DNA of 64,000 nucleotides. Source: Streptomyces odontomachi (lineage in GTDB: Bacteria; Actinomycetota; Actinomycetes; Streptomycetales; Streptomycetaceae). The notes under the pieces were generated by a model that worked only from the letters and a program-made list of their open reading frames with translations, made no database searches and was not told where the DNA came from. Every line of letters starts with the position of its first letter. Within the stretch, counting starts at the first letter, position 1. This document shows, piece by piece, positions 7,547 to 16,699 of this stretch. Location of the stretch: positions 62,001 to 126,000 of the forward strand of contig NZ_JAMJWG010000014.1 of assembly GCF_024435355.1 (NCBI RefSeq), written 5' to 3'. The position numbers and the translations under genes were made by a program.

Positions 7547-9145
7547 ATGCCGACGGGCCCCACGAGCAGCAGCAGGGACGCACGCCAGCAGCACGTCGCC
7601 GGCGGTGGCCGGTCCCGTGCGTTCGGCTGGGGGCGGGCGCTGCACGCCGGGCGGCTGGGTACGGCCAGCCTGCTGCTGTCCGTGCTCGCCGCGACCGCGC
7701 CGCTGATGGTCGTCGCCGGCGTCATGCCGACCACCTTCGGCGTGATGGGCGTGGTCGGCCTGCCGCTGCTGTTCGTCATCCTCGGGGCGGTGCTCGGCCT
7801 GTTCAGCCTCGGCTATGCCGAGCTGAGCCGTCACGTGTACAACGCGGGCGCCTTCTACTCCTACATCGCGCGCGGCCTCGGCGGCACCGCGGGCACCGGT
7901 GCGGCCCTGGTCGCCCTGGTCACGTACAGCGCGATGCAGATCGGCCTGTACGGCATCTTCGGCTACGAGTGCTCCCGGCTGTCCGCGGTGTACCTGCACA
8001 CGAGCGTGGCCTGGTGGGTTCCGGCGCTGGCCGGTCTGGTGGTGGTGGGAGTGCTGGGCTGGTGGAAGATCGACTTCAATGCGCGGCTGCTCGGTCTGCT
8101 GCTGATCGTCGAAACGCTGCTGATCGTCGTGTTCGACGCCGCCGCGTTCACCGGGCCCGGTGCGGAGGGGCTGTCGCTCCAGGCCTTCGACCCGCACACG
8201 TTGAACGGCGCCGGGGTCGGCACCGCGCTGTGCTTCTGCCTGGCCGGCTTCGTCGGATTCGAGCAGGCGCCCGTCTACGCGGAGGAGACCAGCCGCCCGC
8301 ACGTCGTCGTGGCCCGGGTGATGTTCCTCGCGGTGGGCTGCGTCGCCGTGTTCTTCGCCGTCAGCAGCTGGGCGCTGACGGTGGCGGCAGGGCCGTCCCA
8401 GATCGTGCCCATGGCCCGTCAGGAGAGCGCCGGGCTGCTCTTCCTGCTCGCCGAGGGGCGGCTCGGCGGCACGTTCACGGACGCCCTGCACGTGCTGTTC
8501 GTGACCGGGATCTTCGCCTCCGCGCTCAGCTTCCACAACGTCGTCGCCCGGTACGCCTTCACCATGGGCCGCGAACGGCTGCTGCCGGCCTTCCTCGGCC
8601 GCACCCACAACGCCAGCGGCGCCCCCGCGCTGGGCTCGCTGTTGCAGAGCCTGCTCTCGCTCGTGGTCGTCCTCGTCTTCGCGGCGACCGACCACCGGCC
8701 CGTCGGTGATCCGACCGGGCCCGTGCTGCACCTGTTCACCTGGCTCGGCAACGTCGGCGCACTCGGCATCATGCTGCTGATGGCCGTCTCCTGCCTCGCC
8801 GTCATCGTCTTCTTCGCACGCCGCGGCGCCGCCCGTGCGCAGCGCTGGCGGCTCGTGGCGTCCGCGGTGGCGGGCATCGCGCTGAGCGTCATCGCCACCT
8901 ACACGGTCAAGGACTTCGGCGTCCTCCTCGCCGCGCGCCCCGGCTCCCCGCCCGCCTGGGTGCTGCCGGGCGTCATCGCCCTGGCCGCCGCGGTCGGCCT
9001 GCTCCAGGGCGTGGTGCTCCGGACGGTGCGTCCCGAGCTGCATGCCCGGATCGGCCTGGGCAACCAGGCCTTCCAGCCGGAACGGGCGACGCCGGGCAGC
9101 GCACAGCGGCCACCGCGGACGACGCCGCGACGCCGCGAAGTATGA
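7547..9145 (+). CDS. APC-family amino acid permease
   Basis: The 532-residue polytopic protein has about twelve membrane helices and the APC pattern: LLLSVLAATAPLMVVAGVMP in helix 1, GYAELSRHVYNAGAFYSYIARGLGG, and GFVGFEQAPVYAEETSRPH at helix 6 and the loop after it. It most likely imports an amino acid or amine by proton symport at the cytoplasmic membrane. The ATG is preceded by GAAAGGA. The polar, Pro-rich C-terminal tail of about 45 residues is typical of streptomycete paralogues. Substrate not predictable. Confidence 0.9.
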   Translation: MPTGPTSSSRDARQQHVAGGGRSRAFGWGRALHAGRLGTASLLLSVLAATAPLMVVAGVMPTTFGVMGVVGLPLLFVILGAVLGLFSLGYAELSRHVYNAGAFYSYIARGLGGTAGTGAALVALVTYSAMQIGLYGIFGYECSRLSAVYLHTSVAWWVPALAGLVVVGVLGWWKIDFNARLLGLLLIVETLLIVVFDAAAFTGPGAEGLSLQAFDPHTLNGAGVGTALCFCLAGFVGFEQAPVYAEETSRPHVVVARVMFLAVGCVAVFFAVSSWALTVAAGPSQIVPMARQESAGLLFLLAEGRLGGTFTDALHVLFVTGIFASALSFHNVVARYAFTMGRERLLPAFLGRTHNASGAPALGSLLQSLLSLVVVLVFAATDHRPVGDPTGPVLHLFTWLGNVGALGIMLLMAVSCLAVIVFFARRGAARAQRWRLVASAVAGIALSVIATYTVKDFGVLLAARPGSPPAWVLPGVIALAAAVGLLQGVVLRTVRPELHARIGLGNQAFQPERATPGSAQRPPRTTPRRREV

Positions 9146-9208
9146 CGGAATTCCGACGGTGTTCCCCGAACGCTGGCCACCGGTCGACACCAGTGCTCGA
9201 ATCGTGGT

Positions 9209-9943
9209 GTGACCTCAGAACATCCCATAGAGCACGAGGGCCGGGGAGCGCCCGTCGGGCGCCGCATCCTGCTCGGCACGCTCGCCCTGGGCGCCCTGGG
9301 CGTGGCCGCCGCCCGGCCACTCCAGGACGGCCTGGACTCGGCCCTCGGCGCCGCATCGCAGAAGGACCCCACGGGCCTGACCGGGCTGCTGCCGGGCGCC
9401 GGCGGATTCCGGTACTACTCGGTCACCGGCTCGGTGCCGGCGAAGGGCCCGGACGACTACCGGCTGACCGTGGGCGGCCTCGTCGACCGTCCCGACGTCT
9501 ACAGCCTGGCCCGGTTGCGCGCGCTGCCGCAGACCAGACTGGTCCACGATGTGCAGTGCGTCACCGGCTGGCGGGTGCCGAGCACTGCGTTCGAGGGCGT
9601 ACGGCTCTCCGCGCTGCTGGACGCCGCGGGGGTGCGGCCCACCGCCAAGGCGGTGCGGTTCACCTGCTTCGACGGTGAGTACAGCGAGAGCCTCACCCTG
9701 GCGCAGGCCCGCCGCTCCGACGTCCTGGTCGCGCTGCGCATGCAGGACAAGCCGGTCAGCCACGCGCACGGTGGCCCGGTCCGGCTGTACGTGGCCCCCA
9801 TGTACTTCTACAAGTCGGCGAAGTGGCTCTCCGGCATCACGGTCACCGACCGGGTCGAGCCCGGCTACTGGGAGCGCTACGGCTATGACGTGGACGGCTG
9901 GGTCGGCCGCTCGAACGGACGTGACGATGCGCCCACCGTCTGA
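9209..9943 (+). CDS. Molybdopterin-dependent oxidoreductase (sulfite-oxidase-fold, Tat-exported)
   Basis: The 244-residue protein carries the sulfite-oxidase/MsrP molybdenum-cofactor domain. DVQCVTGWRVP supplies the invariant Cys that ligates molybdenum, and FTCFDGEYSESL and VAPMYFYKSAKWLSGI are later conserved blocks. The N-terminus GRRILLGTLALGALG is a twin-arginine-type signal or anchor, placing the domain outside the membrane. GTG 9209 gives the full signal. The downstream cytochrome b gene overlaps its 3' end by 17 bases, so the two probably form an electron-transfer pair in the manner of MsrPQ. Substrate unknown. Confidence 0.9.
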   Translation: MTSEHPIEHEGRGAPVGRRILLGTLALGALGVAAARPLQDGLDSALGAASQKDPTGLTGLLPGAGGFRYYSVTGSVPAKGPDDYRLTVGGLVDRPDVYSLARLRALPQTRLVHDVQCVTGWRVPSTAFEGVRLSALLDAAGVRPTAKAVRFTCFDGEYSESLTLAQARRSDVLVALRMQDKPVSHAHGGPVRLYVAPMYFYKSAKWLSGITVTDRVEPGYWERYGYDVDGWVGRSNGRDDAPTV

Positions 9944-10622
9944 CCCGCCGCCGACGGGCGCATCCGAACGGCTGCCGGCCGACGCATCGGAAGCACGCGA
10001 CAGGCCGGTGCCGGAGGCCGCCGCGGAATCCGGTCGGCTGCGTCGCTTCACCCGGGCCGAGCGCTGGGTGCACCGCGCGACGGCCGTGCTGATGGGCCTG
10101 TGCGTCCTGACCGCCGGCTGCCTCTACGTGCCCATGCTGGCGGAACTCGTCGGCCGTCGCAGGCTCGTGGTCACCGTGCACGAGTGGTCGGGCCTGCTCC
10201 TGCCGGTGCCGCTGCTCGCCGGGCTGGCCTCCGTCGCGTTCCGGGGGGACCTGCGGCGGCTCAACCGCTTCGGTGCGCACGACCGCGTCTGGCTACGGGC
10301 CGCGCTGCGCCGCGACCCGCGCCCCGAGTCGCGGCCGGCCGGGAAGTTCAACGCCGGGCAGAAGGTCTACGCGGCGTGGCTCGCCGGCGCCACGCTGGTG
10401 ATGCTCGGTACCGGTCTGGTGATGTGGTTCACGCATCTCGTGCCGCTTCAGTGGCGCACCGGCGCGACCTTCGTCCACGACTGGCTGGCGTTGACCGTCG
10501 GCATCGTGCTGGCCGGCCACATCGGCATGGCCCTCGCCGACGACGAGGCCCGCCGGGGGTTGCGCACCGGCTGGGTCGACCGCGACTGGGCGGCCCGCGA
10601 GCACTCCCTGTGGCGGCCCTAG
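9927..10622 (+). CDS. Cytochrome b/b6-type membrane anchor
   Basis: The 231-residue protein has four membrane helices following a charged 40-residue N-terminus. Histidines suited to heme ligation occur in AERWVHRATAVLM, VVTVHEWSGLLLP, TFVHDWLALTVG and LAGHIGMAL, as in formate dehydrogenase gamma-type di-heme cytochrome b. It should pass electrons between quinol and the extracytoplasmic molybdoenzyme encoded immediately upstream, with which it overlaps. ATG 9927 is used; a GTG two codons upstream is also in frame. Confidence 0.85.
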   Translation: MRPPSDPPPTGASERLPADASEARDRPVPEAAAESGRLRRFTRAERWVHRATAVLMGLCVLTAGCLYVPMLAELVGRRRLVVTVHEWSGLLLPVPLLAGLASVAFRGDLRRLNRFGAHDRVWLRAALRRDPRPESRPAGKFNAGQKVYAAWLAGATLVMLGTGLVMWFTHLVPLQWRTGATFVHDWLALTVGIVLAGHIGMALADDEARRGLRTGWVDRDWAAREHSLWRP

Positions 10623-10657
10623 GGGGTGTCTGCGGGGGAGACCGTGGCCCGGGCATG

Positions 10658-10701
10658 CCCCGGGCGCGGGTCCGTGGGGGGAGGACGGACCCGCGCCCGG
10701 G
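10658..10701. terminator. Bidirectional terminator hairpin
   Basis: Seventeen bases, CCCGGGCGCGGGTCCGT, ending at 10675 pair perfectly with 10685-10701 across a nine-base loop. It lies between the convergent cytochrome b and gluconate permease genes. There is no U-tract, as usual in high-GC actinobacteria. Confidence 0.8.
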
Positions 10702-10734
10702 AGATTCGATGCGCGTATCGGTGGTGTACCCGCG

Positions 10735-12132
10735 CTAGATGATCAACGACAGGAGCATGACCAGGGCGCCCGCGACCACGGAGATCAATGTCTCCATGAT
10801 CGACCAGGTCTTGAGCGTCTGCCCGACGTTCAGCCCGAAGTACTCCTTGACCAGCCAGAACCCGGCGTCGTTGACATGGCTGAAGAAGAGCGAGCCGGCG
10901 CCGACCGCCAGGACCAGCAGGGCTGCGTGGGAGCTCGACATGTTGACCGCGAGCGGTGCCACGATGCCCGACGCGGAGACCGTGGCGACGGTGGCGGAAC
11001 CGGTCGCCAGGCGGATCACCACCGCGATCAGCCAGCCGAGCAGCAGTGCGGGGATCGACCAGGCCTTGGAGATGTCCAGGATCATGTCACCCACGCCGGC
11101 GTCGACCAGCGTCTGCTTGAAGCCGCCGCCCGCGCCGACGATCAGGATCACACCGGCGATCGGCATGAACGACTTGTCCACCGTCGACGACAGCCGCTCC
11201 TTGGTGAACCCGGCGGCCTTGCCCAGCGTGAACATCCCGACCAGCACGGCCGCGAGCAGCGCGATCAGCGGGTTGCCGATCACGTCGAAGGTGCGCTGCA
11301 CGGGGTCCGTCACGTCGTCCACCACGATGTCGACCAGCGCCTTGGCCAGCATCAGCACGACGGGCAGCAGGATCGTGGAGATGGTCGCGGCGAACCGGGG
11401 CCGCTGGGCCAGGTTCTCCGACGCGCGCTGCGGGATCATGCGCTCCGGAACCGGCACGTCCACCCAGCGCGCCGCGTACTTGGAGAACAACGGGCCGGCA
11501 ATGATCACGGTGGGTATCGCGACCAGGATGCCGAGCGCCAGCGTGATGCCGAGGTTGGCCTTGACGGCGTCGATCGCGACCAGCGGGCCGGGGTGCGGCG
11601 GCACCAGGCCGTGCATCGCGGACAGACCGGCGAGCGCCGGGATGCCGATGCGCATCAGGGACAGGTTGCCGCGCTTGGCGATCAGCAGCACGACCGGGAT
11701 CAGCAGCACGAGGCCGATCTCGAAGAACAGCGGCAGTCCGATCACCGCGGCGATCAACACCATCACCCAGGGCATGGCCCGGCCACGCGACTTGGCGAGG
11801 ATGGTGTCGACTATCTCGTCCGCGCCGCCGGACTCGGTGAGCAGCACGCCGAGCGCCGAACCGAGCGCGATCAGCACACCGACGCCCGCGACGGTGGTGC
11901 CCAGGCCGGTGCTGAAGCTGGTGATCACCTTGTCGAGCGGTGCGCCGGCGACCGCCCCGAGCGCGAGGGACCCGAGGGTGAGCGAGAGGAAGGCGTGCAG
12001 CTTGAACTTGGTGATGAGCAGGACGATGACGGCGATGCCCACGAGGACGGCGATCCCCAGCTGGGCGTGGCCCGCCGAGGAGATCGGCTCGGGGGCGTCC
12101 GCTGCCAGCAGCTCGACGCTGAGACTGGTCAC
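10735..12132 (-). CDS. gntP: Gluconate:H+ symporter, GntP family
   Basis: The 465-residue protein matches GntP/GntT gluconate permeases over its full length. It has about twelve membrane helices and signature blocks GVGVLIALGSALGVLLTESGGAD, HGLVPPHPGPLVA and VIRLATGSATVATVSASG. It takes up gluconate by proton symport. The GTG start at 12132 follows AGGGAA. The gluconokinase gene lies upstream on the same strand, 406 bp away with a hairpin between, so the two are probably separate units under the divergent FadR-type regulator. Confidence 0.93.
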   Translation of the reverse strand: MTSLSVELLAADAPEPISSAGHAQLGIAVLVGIAVIVLLITKFKLHAFLSLTLGSLALGAVAGAPLDKVITSFSTGLGTTVAGVGVLIALGSALGVLLTESGGADEIVDTILAKSRGRAMPWVMVLIAAVIGLPLFFEIGLVLLIPVVLLIAKRGNLSLMRIGIPALAGLSAMHGLVPPHPGPLVAIDAVKANLGITLALGILVAIPTVIIAGPLFSKYAARWVDVPVPERMIPQRASENLAQRPRFAATISTILLPVVLMLAKALVDIVVDDVTDPVQRTFDVIGNPLIALLAAVLVGMFTLGKAAGFTKERLSSTVDKSFMPIAGVILIVGAGGGFKQTLVDAGVGDMILDISKAWSIPALLLGWLIAVVIRLATGSATVATVSASGIVAPLAVNMSSSHAALLVLAVGAGSLFFSHVNDAGFWLVKEYFGLNVGQTLKTWSIMETLISVVAGALVMLLSLII

Positions 12133-12538
12133 GGTGGTTCCCTACGTTGTGGTGGGTGGTGGGGGTGGTGGGGGTTGCCCGGTGTGTTCCTCCGACCCGG
12201 CTGGGCCGTGACGAGGAAGGTCACCGGACGAGCGGGGACGAGGAAGTGCACGCATGGGGTGCGTGCGCTCCCTGTGCTGCACGGGGCCCGTGTTCCGATG
12301 GTTCAGACGAGCGGGCCCATGATGTACGGACCGACCGTGGCCATGTCCATACCTTCGCTACGCACCGTGCGAGCAAGAGATGCTGCGCACGGTGCCAGCG
12401 ACGTTCCTTGAGGTCTGCGCGATGTGCGTGATGTCACATTTCAGTCAGTTCAGTCTTTTCGGTCGGTTCGGCCAGTTCGGATGGTCTGGCCGGACCTGGT
12501 GGGTGTGACGTGCACGACGCATGCGCGGGGTGCGATGT
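12133..12538. other. 406-bp gap between gluconokinase and gluconate permease genes
   Basis: The gap holds a G-rich tract near 12143-12178 (four or more GGG runs on the plus strand, so the transcript of the minus-strand permease is C-rich there), a perfect 10-bp hairpin at 12362-12395, and short TTCGG/TTCAG repeats near 12440-12480. No gene was found. Confidence 0.6.
12362..12395 (-). terminator. Hairpin downstream of gluconokinase gene
   Basis: GCACCGTGCG (12362-12371) pairs perfectly with CGCACGGTGC (12386-12395) around a 14-base loop. It lies about 145 bp beyond the gluconokinase stop on the minus strand and likely separates that transcript from the permease gene. Confidence 0.55.
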
Positions 12539-13063
12539 CTACTGCGCGTCCTGCGTGCGGCCGGCCAGCTCGTTGAGCGCGAGGAGGGCCCGGTCGGTGA
12601 TCTCCTCCGGGCTGCCGGAGACATCGACCGCAACACCCGCCTCGTCCGTCTGCAACGGCTGAAGCGTGGCGAACTGCGAATCGAGCAGCGCCGTCGGCAT
12701 GAAGTGGCCCGCGCGGTGCGCCATCCGGTCCTGGATCAGTGCCCGGTCGCCGGAGAGGTGGACGAAGACGAGGTCGGGCGCGGCAGCCCGCAGCCGGTCG
12801 CGGTAACTGCGCTTGAGCGCCGAGCTGCTGACCACGCCGCCCCGCCCGGCCCGGTCGTGCGCCCAGGCGCCGATCGCGTCGAGCCACGGCCACCGGTCGT
12901 CGTCGGTGAGCGGGGTTCCGGCCGTCATCTTGGCGATGTTGGCCTTCGGGTGGAAGTCGTCGCCCTCGGCGTAGGGGACGCCGAGCCGCTCGGCGAGCAT
13001 CGGGCCGATCGTCGTCTTGCCGGTCCCGGCCACGCCCATGACCACCACGACCAGAGTCTGCAT
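12539..13063 (-). CDS. gntK: Gluconokinase
   Basis: The 174-residue kinase has the P-loop MGVAGTGKTTIG and the GntK signature blocks EGDDFHPKANIAKM, PLTDDDRWPWLDAI and SSSALKRSYRDRLR. It phosphorylates gluconate to 6-phosphogluconate in the cytoplasm, feeding the pentose phosphate route, and pairs functionally with the downstream GntP permease. ATG 13063 is chosen because GAGG lies five bases upstream and the P-loop strand starts immediately after; an earlier ATG would add 16 unrelated residues. Confidence 0.95.
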   Translation of the reverse strand: MQTLVVVVMGVAGTGKTTIGPMLAERLGVPYAEGDDFHPKANIAKMTAGTPLTDDDRWPWLDAIGAWAHDRAGRGGVVSSSALKRSYRDRLRAAAPDLVFVHLSGDRALIQDRMAHRAGHFMPTALLDSQFATLQPLQTDEAGVAVDVSGSPEEITDRALLALNELAGRTQDAQ

Positions 13064-13154
13064 ACTGCCTCGCTGTCTGTCCTGGAGGATCTCCAGAGCT
13101 GCCATGGCCACCGGCGTCCGATCCGCACGTCGGTGCGAGGTTACTGAAACTCAT

Positions 13155-13199
13155 AAGGTCTGATGAATTCAAGAGAGTGTGATGTAAAAGTCTGACCTT
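13155..13199. promoter_or_regulatory. Inverted-repeat operator candidate, gntK/regulator divergent region
   Basis: AAGGTCTGA at 13155-13163 and TCTGACCTT at 13191-13199 are inverted copies with one mismatch, in a locally A/T-rich stretch between the divergent gluconokinase and FadR-type regulator genes. Position and symmetry suit autoregulation and control of gluconate genes. Confidence 0.45.
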
Positions 13200-13232
13200 T
13201 AAGTTGTGAGGGACGCCTCGTAGGCTGAGCGC

Positions 13233-13934
13233 ATGACCACCACGTCCCGAGGGCTGCATGCACGCGTACTGGACACCCTCGGGCCCGCGATAACGGCCGG
13301 GGAGTACCCACCGGGCAGCGTGCTGCGCACCGACGAGCTGGCCCAGCGCTTCGAGGTGTCGCGCTCGGTGATGCGGGAGGCCGTGCGGGTCCTGGAGTCC
13401 ATGCACCTGGTGCACGCCCGCCGCAGGGTCGGGGTCACCGTCTGCCCCACCGCCGAGTGGAACGTCTACGATCCGCAGGTCATCCGCTGGCGGCTGGCCG
13501 GCGCCGACCGCCCACGCCAGCTGCGCTCGCTGACCGTGCTGCGCTCGGCGGTCGAACCGGTCGCTGCGGGCCTCGCGGCACGCCATGCCACCGCCGCGCA
13601 GTGCGCCGAGCTGACCGAGTGCGCCCTCGGCATGGTCGCCACGTCACGCGGCCAGCAGCTGGAGGCCTACCTGGTGCACGACATCGCCTTCCACCACACG
13701 GTGTTGAACGCCTGCGGCAACGAGATGTTCGCCCGCCTCGGCGACGTGGTGGCCGAGGTACTGGCGGGCCGCACCCACCACCGGGTCATGTTCGAGGATC
13801 CGGACCCGGCGGCCGTCACCCTCCATGTGCAGGTCGCCGAGGCGATACGGGAGGGCGACGCGCAGCGCGCCGAGGAGCTGACCCGGGAGATCACCGTCGG
13901 CGCGCTCCAGGAGTTGGACATCCTGGTCCCCTGA
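13233..13934 (+). CDS. FadR-subfamily GntR transcriptional regulator
   Basis: The 233-residue protein has an N-terminal winged helix (LHARVLDTLGPAITAGEYPPGSVL through SVMREAVRVLESMHLVHAR, residues about 7-65) and a C-terminal all-helical FCD ligand domain with histidines in HDIAFHHTVLNACGNEMF that could bind a metal. Its divergent position beside gntK and gntP points to control of gluconate use, probably with gluconate or 6-phosphogluconate as effector. ATG 13233 has no strong ribosome site and lies close to the likely promoter. Confidence 0.9.
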   Translation: MTTTSRGLHARVLDTLGPAITAGEYPPGSVLRTDELAQRFEVSRSVMREAVRVLESMHLVHARRRVGVTVCPTAEWNVYDPQVIRWRLAGADRPRQLRSLTVLRSAVEPVAAGLAARHATAAQCAELTECALGMVATSRGQQLEAYLVHDIAFHHTVLNACGNEMFARLGDVVAEVLAGRTHHRVMFEDPDPAAVTLHVQVAEAIREGDAQRAEELTREITVGALQELDILVP

Positions 13935-14153
13935 CCGACCACCCACCTCCCGTCCCGCAGCTGACCGGAGAGCGGCCCCAGATCACGGGTCACATCCAGT
14001 TTCTGAAGGCAGGTTGGTTGAGGCGGGGGAGGCGAGGGAGGATGTGTGACAGGCGGTCAGCATGGGGTGCGAGGCGAGCGCGTCCCCCGGCAGAGCGTTG
14101 GCCGGTGCTGCCGGAAAGACCCCTTCGAACAGAACAGAGGACTCGCGTAACCC

Positions 14154-14963
14154 ATGACCTCAGAGCCCCCCTCCTACCATTTGCTCCCCGGGTCCGACGA
14201 CTCTCCGGTACTCCTGCACGTTCCCCACTCCAGCAGGACCATCCCCGCAGCGGTGCGCGACGGGATACTCCTGGACGACGCGGCACTGGAACGGGAACTC
14301 GACCACATCACCGACGCCCATACCGCCGAACTGGCCGCCGAGGCCACGCGGGTGGCCCGGCGCCGGCCGTGGCGGTTCGTCAACGCGCTCTCACGACTGG
14401 TCGTCGACCCCGAACGATTCCCCGACAAGCGCGAGGAGATGCGCGCCGTCGGCATGGGCGCCGTCTACACCCACACCACCCACCGTGCCCCGCTGCGCCC
14501 CGCCGATACCGACCCCCAACCCCTGCTCGAGCGGTACTTCGACCCCTATGCGCAGGCCGTGGCCGACGCGGTCGACGACCGGATCGCCGCCACGGGCCGT
14601 GCCGTCCTCATCGACGTCCACTCCTATCCCACCCACGCACTGCCCTACGAACTGCACGGCACCGTCCCGCGCCCTCCGGTCTGCCTGGGCACCGATGACT
14701 TCCACACCCCGGCCGGCCTGCTGGACCTCGCTCGTACCGTCTTCGCCGACTTCGGCGGCACGGACCTGAACAGCCCGTTCGCCGGCACCTATGTCCCGCT
14801 ACCGCACTATCGCACGAACCCGCAGGTCAGCAGCCTGATGATCGAGATACGCCGCGATCTGTACATGTCGGAGCCGGGTGGTCCGGCGGGCCTCGGCCTC
14901 GCCGCCCTCGGCACCGCGCTGGCGGAACTGGTGGACGCTGCGTCGATGACCGCCGTGGCGTGA
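14154..14963 (+). CDS. N-formylglutamate amidohydrolase family protein
   Basis: The 269-residue protein shows the family blocks LLHVPHSSRTIP, LVVDPERFPDK, VLIDVHSYPTHALP and SSLMIEIRRDLYM. These carry the metal-binding His, Asp and Glu residues of N-formylglutamate deformylase, the last step of one histidine degradation branch. No other hut gene is nearby, so the physiological substrate is uncertain. The ATG lies about 220 bp after the regulator stop. A strong hairpin follows the gene. Confidence 0.85.
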   Translation: MTSEPPSYHLLPGSDDSPVLLHVPHSSRTIPAAVRDGILLDDAALERELDHITDAHTAELAAEATRVARRRPWRFVNALSRLVVDPERFPDKREEMRAVGMGAVYTHTTHRAPLRPADTDPQPLLERYFDPYAQAVADAVDDRIAATGRAVLIDVHSYPTHALPYELHGTVPRPPVCLGTDDFHTPAGLLDLARTVFADFGGTDLNSPFAGTYVPLPHYRTNPQVSSLMIEIRRDLYMSEPGGPAGLGLAALGTALAELVDAASMTAVA

Positions 14964-14986
14964 GCAGCACCGCGACCGGTTGGAGC

Positions 14987-15037
14987 GGTCGGAGCACGGG
15001 GCGGGGGATCGCGGTACCCCACCCGCACGCTCCGACC
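14987..15037 (+). terminator. Hairpin terminator after amidohydrolase gene
   Basis: GGTCGGAGC (14987-14995) pairs exactly with GCTCCGACC (15029-15037); a GGGG/CCCC pair inside the loop extends the structure. It begins 23 bases after the stop codon. Confidence 0.65.
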
Positions 15038-15222
15038 GGCGCGGACGGCCCGGCCGCGTTCGGCGGCCGGGCGGATGTGCCGGCATGCCTCGGGCGCGCC
15101 GGCGCGCCGATACTGCGGCATGCCGGCGGGTCGGTACGTCGGCGCCGCGGTTAGCCGGGCGTCGACCCTTGCGGGCGGTCAGGCGGAAAGGCCGGTGGGC
15201 CGGTTGGGGGCGGCGGCCCGGG

Positions 15223-16032
15223 CTACGGCTTGCGGGCCACGAGCGCGTAGATCGCTGCCCGGTCGATGTCGGGGCGCTGCTCGTCGCCCAGCTCCGGGTG
15301 CCACTCGTCGAGCAGGACGATGCCGGGGTCGACCAGTTCGAGCCCGCTGATGATCCCTTCGACGTCGGCGCGCGAGCGCAACACGAGGGTGATGCCGCCC
15401 GCCGAGTAGATGTCCACGGCCCGCTGCATGCTGTCGCCGTACAGATCGGCCGTCAGCTGCGTCAGGACGAGGTAGCTGCCGGACGGCAGGGCGTCCACCA
15501 GGGTGCGCACGTGCTCGATGGCGCCGTCCTCGTCGGTGACGAAGTGCAGCAGCGCGACCAGCGACACGGCGATGGGCTTGCGGAAGTCGAGTATCTCCCG
15601 CGCCTGGCTGATGATCGAGTCCGGGGTGCGGACGTCCGCCTCGATGTACTCGGTGACGCCTTCGGGCGTGCTCTTCAGCAGGGCGCCGGCGTGCGCGAGG
15701 ACGATGGGGTCGTTGTCCACGTAGACCACGCGCGTTTCCGGGGCGATGGTCTGGGCGATCTGGTGGAGGTTGGGCTCGGTCGGGATGCCCGTGCCGATGT
15801 CGAGGAACTGCCGTATGCCCGCGGGGCCGGTCAGCCAGCGGATGGCGCGGCGCATGAAGTGGCGGTTGTCCTTGGCGCCCTGCTTGGCGTGTGGGGAGAG
15901 GGTCAGCATCTGCCGGCCCAGTTCTTCGTCGACCGGGTAGTTGTCCTTGCCGTCGAGCATCCAGTCGTAGACCCGCGCCGGATGGGGCTTGCTGGTGTCG
16001 ATCCGCTGAGCGGAAGGCTCAACTCCGGTCAT
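15223..16032 (-). CDS. SAM-dependent methyltransferase, DUF574/Methyltransf_19 family
   Basis: The 269-residue protein matches the actinobacterial family starting with an RIDTSKPHPARVYDWMLDGKDNY-type sequence and the SAM-binding FLDIGTGIPTEPNLH, with VVYVDNDPIVLAHA binding the cofactor ribose. This family has many paralogues in streptomycetes and mostly unknown substrates. ATG 16032 is selected because GGGAGCAGCGA lies upstream and the conserved N-terminus starts there. Confidence 0.9.
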   Translation of the reverse strand: MTGVEPSAQRIDTSKPHPARVYDWMLDGKDNYPVDEELGRQMLTLSPHAKQGAKDNRHFMRRAIRWLTGPAGIRQFLDIGTGIPTEPNLHQIAQTIAPETRVVYVDNDPIVLAHAGALLKSTPEGVTEYIEADVRTPDSIISQAREILDFRKPIAVSLVALLHFVTDEDGAIEHVRTLVDALPSGSYLVLTQLTADLYGDSMQRAVDIYSAGGITLVLRSRADVEGIISGLELVDPGIVLLDEWHPELGDEQRPDIDRAAIYALVARKP

Positions 16033-16191
16033 TCGCTGCTCCCTTGGGGCCGTGGTCTCTCTTGAGTGTGCCATCGACCGCGCCGCGTCGGGGGCATCCA
16101 TGCGGGTCGGGCCGGGGTGCGGCGCGCCGAACCCGCGCCCAGCGTACTCGGGGCCACGGTGACCGCAGCGGAGAACCAACGGCCCGATGGT

Positions 16192-16203
16192 TGATACGTT
16201 TCA
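16192..16203. promoter_or_regulatory. LacI-type operator candidate
   Basis: TGATACGTTTCA has the LacI/GalR core (xACGTx flanked by TG and CA). It is nearly the reverse complement of the site at 16700-16711. Confidence 0.5.
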
Positions 16204-16311
16204 CTAAGCTCCCGGAGCTGGTGGTGCCGTCTTGCGCTCCCGCCGTGACGCCGGCGGCGAAAGGTGTGTCGGTGCCGCCGTCGGGCGGCGCGCATGGCGC
16301 AGGTCTGCTGC

Positions 16312-16325
16312 TGGAAGCGCTTTCT
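16312..16325. promoter_or_regulatory. LacI-type operator candidate
   Basis: TGGAAGCGCTTTCT fits TGNNANCGNTNNCA at every fixed position except the last and is palindromic around the central CG. Confidence 0.5.
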
Positions 16326-16587
16326 CTCCGCGGGGTGTCTGGTGCTCGAGTCGAGGGCTGACCTCCTCGCAACGTTCGCGATTTCGAACGCTATTCGATA
16401 TGCGGGTGATTGAGTCGGGAACCTAGGGGAGCTCCGGCACCCCGTCAACCCCTGTCGCGCCGGTCTGCCGCGGGGGTTTTCGCAAGGTCGCGGTGGGATG
16501 GCTGTGCCATGGCGGCGGTGGGCCGGAATCGATGGGGCGGCGAAGCGCCCCATGCGTGCTGTTTGTGCTTCCCGGTGCGGTGCCGTA

Positions 16588-16601
16588 CGGAAGCGGTTGC
16601 A
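16588..16601. promoter_or_regulatory. LacI-type operator candidate
   Basis: CGGAAGCGGTTGCA fits TGNNANCGNTNNCA at every fixed position except the first. Confidence 0.45.
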
Positions 16602-16699
16602 GAAATACGGCCGGCAAGTTGTGCCGGACCCTTGCTGAAGGGCTCGACGGGCCCCTACCGTAACGGCTTGGCAACACGGGTCACGCTCGCGTGAGGGAT

